A stretch of DNA of 64,000 nucleotides from Anaerolineales bacterium (GTDB taxonomy: Bacteria; Chloroflexota; Anaerolineae; Anaerolineales; UBA11579). The notes under the pieces are model-generated. The model did not search any database. It had not been told where the DNA came from and saw only the letters and a program-made list of their open reading frames with translations. Made by a program: the position numbers and the translations under genes. The stretch is from the NCBI GenBank assembly GCA_026129305.1, contig JAHCII010000008.1, forward strand, positions 1 to 64,000, written 5' to 3'. Of this stretch, positions 58,830-64,000 are shown one piece after another; within the stretch, counting starts at the first letter, position 1, and each line of letters opens with the position of its first letter.

Positions 58830-59123
58830 ATGAAGATCTTTGAGCGACTGACCGATATGCTGGCCACGCCGGGCCTACCGCGCTGGCGGGTGTTTTCGTT
58901 GGCCTTGTTGATCCCGATAGGGCTGTCGATGGTATTGGGTGACCTGTTCGGCCAGGAAGAGGCGGGCTACAACCCGCTGGCCCTGGGGCTGGGCGGCTTG
59001 TTCTTTATCAGCCAGGCGGCTCTGTGGGTGCTGGAGGGCCAGTTGAGCCGCAAGCCGGGCGTGTTGCTGATCCTACTGCTGTTTGGCCTGGGCCTGCTGT
59101 ATCTGGCGTTTAGCCCGCGATAG
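58830..59123 (+). CDS. Small membrane protein of unknown function
   Basis: The 97-residue protein has three hydrophobic segments at about residues 20-40, 50-68 and 75-93, and a short charged N-terminus. I do not recognise it. TATATT at 58808-58813 is the only promoter-like box upstream. A bidirectional terminator follows, shared with the convergent cold-shock gene. Confidence 0.65.
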   Translation: MKIFERLTDMLATPGLPRWRVFSLALLIPIGLSMVLGDLFGQEEAGYNPLALGLGGLFFISQAALWVLEGQLSRKPGVLLILLLFGLGLLYLAFSPR

Positions 59124-59148
59124 TTGGACGGCATCCACGATTAAGAAG

Positions 59149-59178
59149 AAAACGGCCCGCATTGCTGCGGGCCGTTTT
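59149..59178. terminator. Bidirectional terminator
   Basis: AAAACGGCCCGCA (59149-59161) pairs perfectly with TGCGGGCCGTTTT (59166-59178), 4-nt loop, between the convergent membrane protein and cold-shock genes. Confidence 0.92.
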
Positions 59179-59200
59179 GGTTTGGCTTTTATGCCAACGC

Positions 59201-59413
59201 CTAGATTACGGGCGTTACGTCTTGGGCTTGGGGGCCTTTTTGGCCCTGGGTGACGGTAAATTCTACCTTCTGGCCCTCTTGCAGGTTGCGGAAGCCATCG
59301 CCGCTGATCGCGCTGAAGTGTACAAAGACATCTTCACCACCATCGCGAGCAATGAAACCGAAACCCTTTTCGCCGTTAAACCATTTGACGGTGCCTTGGA
59401 TTCTGTCTGCCAT
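59201..59413 (-). CDS. Cold-shock protein (CspA family), copy 1
   Basis: The 70-residue protein is a complete [23 protein letters not shown] with RNP1 (KGFGFI), DVFVHFSAI with RNP2, and [18 protein letters not shown]. It binds single-stranded RNA/DNA as an RNA chaperone. It differs from copy 2 (60723-60932) at about a dozen positions. A 9-bp repeat in the leader can pair with its ribosome binding site. Confidence 0.96.
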   Translation of the reverse strand: MADRIQGTVKWFNGEKGFGFIARDGGEDVFVHFSAISGDGFRNLQEGQKVEFTVTQGQKGPQAQDVTPVI

Positions 59414-59418
59414 GATTA

Positions 59419-59459
59419 GGAACTCCTTTCTTGCGTTTTTTCAGTTACACAGGAGTTCC
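59419..59459 (-). promoter_or_regulatory. Possible RBS-masking hairpin of csp copy 1
   Basis: On the mRNA, GGAACTCCT (59459-59451) is perfectly complementary to AGGAGTTCC (59427-59419), which contains the ribosome binding site, 5 nt before ATG. The loop is about 23 nt and A-rich. Confidence 0.6.
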
Positions 59460-59563
59460 AATTTGAAGCAAATGCCCCCAGTTTGAAAACTGCCACTGCT
59501 AACTAACAGCAACAGTGTAACAGGTTTCGGTGGGTTTTGTATATGCGGAATGTTAGAGTTCCC

Positions 59564-59635
59564 TAACTAGCCTGACGAATGCCAACAGTGCAGCAGTACC
59601 AACAGCGGCAGGCTCCGGTCTTGCGCCAGAACAAG
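59564..59635 (-). pseudogene. Remnant of a duplicated CPBP-like gene 3' end
   Basis: Read on the minus strand, this stretch matches the last 25 codons of the CPBP-like gene at 59691: GLFWRKTG, then after a frame shift LLAFVRL and a stop, against YFWRKTG and LLAFVRWGL. The DNA shares several 8-13-nt blocks such as GCAGCAGTACCAA. It is too short and frameshifted to be a gene. The rest of the 277-nt space from 59414 to 59690 is the csp leader and a hairpin. Confidence 0.65.
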
Positions 59636-59664
59636 CCAAGGCATCGCCTACGGCGATGCCTTGG
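59636..59664 (-). terminator. 13-bp hairpin downstream of the CPBP-like gene
   Basis: CCAAGGCATCGCC (59636-59648) pairs perfectly with GGCGATGCCTTGG (59652-59664). No T-tract follows on the minus strand. Confidence 0.55.
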
Positions 59665-59690
59665 AGTTGCCTGCTTAGGCTGCTAACAAT

Positions 59691-60557
59691 CTACAACCCC
59701 CAACGCACGAACGCCAGCAGGTGCAGCAGTACCAATAAAGGTAATGAACCCGTCTTTCGCCAGAAATAGCCAGCCAACACGCCGTTGGAGAGCATAGCGA
59801 ACTGGGTCAGCACAGAGGCCAGGGGAAAGACGCTGGGGTCGCCGCGGCTGACGATCAGCAGCGGCAGCATGGCGCCGGTGAAGTAGAGGGCGGCCTGGGC
59901 GAAGAGCGCCCAGCGGCCCGGCAGCACCTGCGCCAGGCGCGTCTGCAGAAAAACGCGGAAGTACAGTTCATAGCCGACGACAGTCAGGAACACGATCACC
60001 AAAGCGGGCAGCAGGTTGGCCCCCGCCTGGCTGAAGTCCAGCATCAGGCCGGGGATCAGCGGCCGCTGGGTAGCCAAGAGCGGCACCTCGCTGGCGGGCA
60101 GCAGGCCGCCAAACAGCCGGCTGAGGCCGACGGCCACGGCGGCCACCACGGCCAGCACGATCAGCTCACGCCCGGTGGGCCAGCGCAGGCCCCAGGCGGC
60201 CCGGCCGTAACGCAGCGCCGCCAGAGTCAGGGCGGCCAGGATGCCGGGCGCCAGGAAAACCACCGGCCCGCCGCCGCCCGCCACAAAAGGCCAGACAATG
60301 TAGAAAACCACAAAGCCCAGCAGGCCGACCCACAGCTCGGGGCCGGGGCGGCGGATACGCTCACGCTCGGCGTCTTCCCAGGGCAAGTACTGGCGGGCGA
60401 TGTAGAAGGTCACGGTCAGGATCAGCAGCTCCACCCCGAAGCCGCGCAGGGCCTCCCATTGGCCCAGCAGCGGCCAGGTCACAGCCAGGCCCAACAGCAT
60501 CAGTACGACGATCAAGATGCCGACATCGGCGGTGTTTTCGAGTTTGGGAAGTTTCAT
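59691..60557 (-). CDS. CPBP-like intramembrane protein (degenerate CAAX-protease family)
   Basis: The 288-residue protein has eight hydrophobic segments. Near residue 215 VVGYELYFRVFLQTRLAQ resembles CPBP motif 1 (EExxxR) with a single Glu and Arg, followed by a FxxxA segment in place of FxxxH, and LLVLLHLLAF supplies a late His. Loss of one Glu and one His suggests weak or no protease activity. The family cleaves prenylated proteins in eukaryotes and has varied roles in bacteria. A remnant of a second copy lies just downstream. Confidence 0.75.
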   Translation of the reverse strand: MKLPKLENTADVGILIVVLMLLGLAVTWPLLGQWEALRGFGVELLILTVTFYIARQYLPWEDAERERIRRPGPELWVGLLGFVVFYIVWPFVAGGGGPVVFLAPGILAALTLAALRYGRAAWGLRWPTGRELIVLAVVAAVAVGLSRLFGGLLPASEVPLLATQRPLIPGLMLDFSQAGANLLPALVIVFLTVVGYELYFRVFLQTRLAQVLPGRWALFAQAALYFTGAMLPLLIVSRGDPSVFPLASVLTQFAMLSNGVLAGYFWRKTGSLPLLVLLHLLAFVRWGL

Positions 60558-60669
60558 CGCAGCTCCACAGCGGTCATTTATTGGATGGTGAGCCTAGTAT
60601 AAACCAGACAGGCAAGCCTGTCTTGCCCAAGAGCAGCAGGGCCATGTCCAGCGTGATGGATGGGACAAA

Positions 60670-60699
60670 AAAACGCCGCCGGGGGTCCGGCGGCGTTTT
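60670..60699 (-). terminator. Terminator after csp copy 2
   Basis: AAAACGCCGCCGG (60670-60682) pairs perfectly with CCGGCGGCGTTTT (60687-60699); on the minus strand it ends in TTTTTTT. Confidence 0.92.
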
Positions 60700-60722
60700 G
60701 GGTTGACTGGTCTGTGACTTAG

Positions 60723-60932
60723 TTAGATCACAGTCACGTCTTGGGCTTGGAGGCCCTTTTGGCCCTGGGTTACCGTGAATTCAACACGCTGGCCCTCTTC
60801 CAAATTGCGGTAGCCATCGCCGCTGATGGCGCTAAAGTGAACGAAGACATCTTCGCCGCCATCGCGGGAGATGAATCCGAAGCCCTTAGAGCCATTGAAC
60901 CATTTCACGGTTCCCTGTTCGCGTTCAGCCAT
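60723..60932 (-). CDS. Cold-shock protein (CspA family), copy 2
   Basis: The 69-residue CSD has [40 protein letters not shown] and [20 protein letters not shown], with both RNP motifs. AAAGGAGTTCC is the ribosome binding site. It is a paralogue of copy 1, 1.3 kb away, and the intervening CPBP gene also shows a duplicate trace, so the csp-CPBP pair may have been duplicated as a block. Confidence 0.96.
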   Translation of the reverse strand: MAEREQGTVKWFNGSKGFGFISRDGGEDVFVHFSAISGDGYRNLEEGQRVEFTVTQGQKGLQAQDVTVI

Positions 60933-60937
60933 TGGGA

Positions 60938-60978
60938 TTGGAACTCCTTTCCTTATTTTTCCGGATCCAGTGTTCCAA
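60938..60978 (-). promoter_or_regulatory. Possible RBS-side hairpin of csp copy 2
   Basis: TTGGAAC (mRNA, 60978-60972) is perfectly complementary to GTTCCAA (60944-60938), which directly follows the GGAG of the ribosome binding site. The arrangement parallels the leader of copy 1. Confidence 0.5.
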
Positions 60979-61106
60979 CTCGAGAAGCCTACCCCCCGTA
61001 TTAGAACTGCCTGTATACCAGTAAATATCGTATCATTTTTTGAACAAACCTACAATAGAACGCCAAGAGGCAAATCCGCCGTTCCCCGGGGTGTATAATG
61101 CCGTCC

Positions 61107-61889
61107 ATGCGCTCCTCTCAGGCCCTGGTGCTGACAATGGTTGCCTTATGGCTGGCGGCCTGCGCGCCCCCGGCGCCGGCGGCCACCCCCACTCCAGAGG
61201 CCAGCGCCACCCAGCCGCCCACGGCGACCGCCACCGCCAGCCTGACCCCCAGCCCAACCAGCACGCCCACGATCACGCTGACCCCCAGTGAAACGCCGAC
61301 ACCCAGCGCCACGCTGAGCCCGACGCCGGAGTTCAGCTGGGGCGTGGTCAATGTGGCCCAGGCTTCCTGCCGTTACGGTCCGGGCGGCGCTTACCTGCTG
61401 CGCGATACATTATATGAAGGCGACGTGGTCAATGTATTGGGCCACATGCAGCTGAACGAGAACTGGTGGTACATCGCACAGGTCGAACGCAGCCACAAGC
61501 GTGAATGCTGGGTGAGCCAGGAACTGATCAGCCTGGGCGTGGACCGCAGCCTGGTCTACCCGATCGACAATCCGCACCTGGTGCTGCCCTACACCTCGCA
61601 GCCTTACGACCCGCTGAAGGGCGTCTCCGCCCGGCGCACTGGCAATATCGTCACCGTGCAGTGGGAGCCTTTCGACTGGCTGCCCGGCGACCAGCACAGC
61701 CAGGACAAATACCTGGTGGAAGCCTGGGTGTGCCAGGGCGGCGTGTATTTGTTCCGCGCCTACGGCACCAGCCGCACTTCGTTGGAAATTCAGGACGACG
61801 CCGGCTGTGACCAACCCTCGCGAGCGCGGGCCTTCGGCTCGGACAAGCACGGCTACACCGGCTGGGTGGGCGTGCCCTGGCCGCCCTAA
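61107..61889 (+). CDS. Lipoprotein with Thr/Pro linker and SH3-like domain, copy 1
   Basis: The 260-residue protein has a lipobox WLAAC (Cys19), a Thr/Pro/Ser-rich linker to about residue 75, an SH3b-like unit at about 78-145 (ASCRYGPGGAYLLRDTLYEG; WYIAQ...CWVSQELI), and a C-terminal beta-domain (VEAWVCQGGVYLFRAYG; DDAGC) with paired Cys. TATAAT at 61094-61099 ends 7 nt before ATG 61107 and overlaps an earlier ATG at 61098, so 61107 is the start and the mRNA is leaderless. Its function is likely envelope binding. Confidence 0.85.
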   Translation: MRSSQALVLTMVALWLAACAPPAPAATPTPEASATQPPTATATASLTPSPTSTPTITLTPSETPTPSATLSPTPEFSWGVVNVAQASCRYGPGGAYLLRDTLYEGDVVNVLGHMQLNENWWYIAQVERSHKRECWVSQELISLGVDRSLVYPIDNPHLVLPYTSQPYDPLKGVSARRTGNIVTVQWEPFDWLPGDQHSQDKYLVEAWVCQGGVYLFRAYGTSRTSLEIQDDAGCDQPSRARAFGSDKHGYTGWVGVPWPP

Positions 61890-61894
61890 GCGTG

Positions 61895-62692
61895 ATGCGC
61901 ACTCCCCTGCCCCTCCTGCTATTGGCTGTGCTGCTGGCGGCCTGCGCCGGGGCGCCGGCGGCCGCGCCGAGCGCTGTGCCGGCGCAAGCCGAGGCCAGCG
62001 CCACCAACAGCCCGGTGCCGCCCAGCGCCACGCCCCTGCCGAGCGAGACCAAGACACCCACCCCCATTCCAACCGATACCGCCACGCCCACGCTGACGCC
62101 GACCTACGTCAGCTCGCTGCGCGCCAAGGTCGTGGTGGATGGGCGGCTGAGCTGCCGTATCGGGCCGGGGGCGCCCTATTTGTTCCATTTCACCTTTGCC
62201 GGCGGAAGCACGATCGAGCTGCTGGGCCGCATGGAGCACAGCCCCAGCCCCTGGGTGCTGGCGCGCGCCATCGGCGGCACCAACCGCTGCTGGGTGAACG
62301 GCGGCCCAGACTATCTGGAGATCCAGGGGGAGCCGCTCTCGCTGCCGCCCACAGACCCGCACGTGGTCATGGCCTGGTCCAGCTACTACGGCCCAATGAG
62401 CAACGTCCGCGCCGAGCGATTGGGCAGCCTGGTGACGGTGAGCTACAGCGGCCTGGTGCTGGAGCCTTCGCGCGGCGACGACTCAGGCCAGGTTCCGTAT
62501 GTGTTGGAGGCCTGGGTGTGCCAGGGCGGCGAATTCGTCTTCGTGGCGCTGGGCTCGTACGGCTACACCATCGAGGTGGAAGATGAGCCGGGCTGTGAGC
62601 AAGCCTCCTACGGCCGGGTCAGCGCGGCGGAGAAGCACGGCTATGTGCGCTTTGTGGACGTGGACTGGCCCAGCTATTCTGCTGAAGATTAG
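61895..62692 (+). CDS. Lipoprotein with Thr/Pro linker and SH3-like domain, copy 2
   Basis: The 265-residue paralogue has the same order: lipobox LLAAC (Cys18), Pro/Thr linker, LSCRIGPGAPYLFHFTFAGG, RCWVNGGPDYLEI, and VLEAWVCQGGEFVFVALGSY with EPGC. Identity with copy 1 is highest around CRxGPGxPYL and EAWVCQGG. A GTG just upstream (61892) could also start it. It begins 5 nt after copy 1, so both are one operon. It ends overlapping the convergent gene by 4 nt. Confidence 0.83.
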   Translation: MRTPLPLLLLAVLLAACAGAPAAAPSAVPAQAEASATNSPVPPSATPLPSETKTPTPIPTDTATPTLTPTYVSSLRAKVVVDGRLSCRIGPGAPYLFHFTFAGGSTIELLGRMEHSPSPWVLARAIGGTNRCWVNGGPDYLEIQGEPLSLPPTDPHVVMAWSSYYGPMSNVRAERLGSLVTVSYSGLVLEPSRGDDSGQVPYVLEAWVCQGGEFVFVALGSYGYTIEVEDEPGCEQASYGRVSAAEKHGYVRFVDVDWPSYSAED

Positions 62693-63306
62693 GGGTGCGG
62701 GTAGATCCCGTTGTACTGCGGATCTTCGGCCAAGTAGAGGATGGCCGTAGCGTCGCCGGGATTAAGATGTTGGGGGGTATTCATGGTGGTCACCGTACCG
62801 GTGTACTCCGTCCCATCCAGCCTGAATGTGTAACTGATGATCCAGGGGCTGCGCCCGTTGATCTGCACTGAGTAATTCTGGCGCACTTCAGTAATCTCGC
62901 CTCTGGTGGTGAGTCCTTCGCGCAGCACTTTGAGCAGGCGCTGGGCCAGGGTAAAGCGCCAATAGAAGACGCCGGCGGCGGCGGCCAGCATGACCACGCC
63001 CACCAGAAACAAAGGGATCCCGATCAGGGCAGTCACAACCCCCACGATCAGCCCCAAACCAGCAGGGATGAAGCTGATGGCCAGCATCAAGAACACAAAG
63101 GCGACAATCGACCAGCCATCGGTCACCAACCAGCGCCAGATAAAACCACCCGACATTTTGCGCGGCGGCGACGGCGGGATCTGCAAGCCGCTGCGCTTGC
63201 GCTCGGCCGCCTGCTGCTGCGGTGTGGGCAGCGGGGCGCCGCAGTTCTTGCAGTTGGATTGGAACTCGGCGTGGTTGGTGCCACACCATGGGCAGGTGAT
63301 GTACAT
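62689..63306 (-). CDS. Zinc-ribbon membrane protein of unknown function
   Basis: The 205-residue protein starts with a zinc ribbon (ITCPWCGTNHAEFQSNCKNCGA; four Cys), a Pro-rich linker, two membrane helices at about residues 62-80 and 85-112, and a C-terminal beta-domain resembling DUF3592-like folds (RGEITEVRQNYSVQINGRSP). I do not recognise a named family. TATAAT (63319-63314) ends 7 nt before ATG 63306, so nine extra upstream residues can be excluded and the mRNA is leaderless. Confidence 0.8.
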   Translation of the reverse strand: MYITCPWCGTNHAEFQSNCKNCGAPLPTPQQQAAERKRSGLQIPPSPPRKMSGGFIWRWLVTDGWSIVAFVFLMLAISFIPAGLGLIVGVVTALIGIPLFLVGVVMLAAAAGVFYWRFTLAQRLLKVLREGLTTRGEITEVRQNYSVQINGRSPWIISYTFRLDGTEYTGTVTTMNTPQHLNPGDATAILYLAEDPQYNGIYPHP

Positions 63307-63378
63307 GCGCCGGATTATAAAGTCTATGCCCAAAAAATTGGGTTTGACCCTGGGACGCTAGCTCACTATACTTTAGCT

Positions 63379-64000
63379 ATGACTAAATCTGGCAAGGCCG
63401 TGCGTGAGCTGCACTCGCAGTCGATTGAGGATTATCTCAAAGCCATTTACGAATTGACCCGCGGCGAGAAGCGCGCCTCCACCAATGCGCTGGCCGAATA
63501 TTTGAGCGTGGCCCCCGCCTCGGTGACCGGCATGCTGCAAAAGTTGGCGGCGGGCCAGCCGGCGCTGGTGGAATATCAGAAACACCAGGGCGTGCGCCTG
63601 ACCGAAGACGGCGAACGAGCCGCGCTGGAAACCCTGCGCCACCACCGCCTGCTGGAGCTGTTTCTGCACCAGGTGCTGGGTTACGAGTGGGATGAGGTGC
63701 ACGAGGAAGCCGACCGGCTGGAGCACTTCATCTCCGAGCAGTTTGAGGAGCGCATTGCGGCCGCGCTGGGCAACCCCAGCCTGGACCCGCACGGCGACCC
63801 CATCCCACGCCTGGACCTGAGCCTGCCCGACTCTTCGCACACACCGCTGAGCAGCCTGCGAGCCGGCCAGCAGGCCACCGTGGTGCGGGTGCGTGACACC
63901 GACGCCGAGCTGCTGCGCCACCTGAGCCAGCTGGGCCTGGTGCCGCAGGCCGAGGTGGAGGTTAAGAGCTATTCGGAATTTGACGGCAACCTGAGCGTGC
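63379..64000 (+). CDS. DtxR/MntR-family metal-dependent regulator, truncated by the window edge
   Basis: The first 207 residues are visible. They show the DtxR-type N-terminus: SIEDYLKAIYELTRGEKRAS, a winged helix (TNALAEYLSVAPASVTGMLQ), and the dimer/metal region LRHHRLLELFLHQVLGYEWDEVHEEADRLEH with typical metal ligands (Glu and His). An FeoA-like SH3 domain begins near residue 155. It would repress metal uptake when iron or manganese is plentiful. TATACT at 63367-63372 ends 6 nt before the ATG (leaderless). The target genes are probably to the right. Confidence 0.93.
   Translation, partial: MTKSGKAVRELHSQSIEDYLKAIYELTRGEKRASTNALAEYLSVAPASVTGMLQKLAAGQPALVEYQKHQGVRLTEDGERAALETLRHHRLLELFLHQVLGYEWDEVHEEADRLEHFISEQFEERIAAALGNPSLDPHGDPIPRLDLSLPDSSHTPLSSLRAGQQATVVRVRDTDAELLRHLSQLGLVPQAEVEVKSYSEFDGNLSV

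Overview
The window is 64 kb of GC-rich bacterial chromosome, very probably from a Chloroflexota bacterium, most likely class Anaerolineae. The evidence is indirect: a coenzyme F420 cluster with F420-dependent oxidoreductases, split gcvPA/gcvPB, many lipoproteins with Thr/Pro-rich linkers and no outer-membrane genes, an IleS of an unusual type, and short dispersed GTAGGGGCGG, TCATTGCGAGG and AGCTTA-type repeats. No rRNA is present, so the placement is inference. Coding density is high. One tRNA (Arg-TCT) is present. I saw no CRISPR array, transposase or prophage.

Layout. 1-6.5 kb (minus): F420 cluster npdG-cofE-PPOX-PPOX-nitroreductase-cofD-cofC, running on into a thioesterase and CoxM-type FAD proteins. 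6.5-20.8 kb: a frameshifted DUF1801 gene, an esterase, an M20 peptidase, DUF1385, a phosphodiester glycosidase, a lipoate-ligase-like protein, panE, a histidine phosphatase, an aquaporin, fmt with DUF3052, and two related lipoproteins. 20.9-24.5 kb: a tandem glycine riboswitch with terminator driving gcvH-gcvPA-gcvPB. 24.5-38 kb: a frameshifted DinB-like gene, SNase and META lipoproteins, a PHP-AlbA fusion, response regulator, lon, hsp20 and tpx, then four overlapping membrane-protein genes.

38-44.5 kb (minus) is the highlight. It is a compact seven-gene operon that reads like a complete ubiquitin-type conjugation system. It encodes an E1-like enzyme with an N-terminal FadR/GntR DNA-binding domain, a membrane-anchored RING-like protein, a ubiquitin-like (UBL)-E2 fusion, a free UBL, a JAMM isopeptidase, a membrane FHA protein and a membrane VWA protein. 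A perfect 17-bp palindrome of the FadR operator type lies just upstream of the E1 start, so the activating enzyme may regulate its own operon. Bacterial E1/E2/UBL/JAB operons are known in general; I cannot tell whether this architecture has been described.

44.6-64 kb: tRNA-Arg, two unknown genes oriented toward the UBL operon, an M23 peptidase, DUF192, a response regulator, efp, fabF-fabH, a hemH with an in-frame amber codon, ileS under a T-box, two cold-shock genes with possible RBS-masking hairpins, a CPBP-like protein, two SH3-like lipoproteins and a partial DtxR-type regulator. A window-wide feature is a TANNNT -10 box only 6-7 nt before the start codon of at least twelve genes, which points to common leaderless mRNAs and helps fix several starts.
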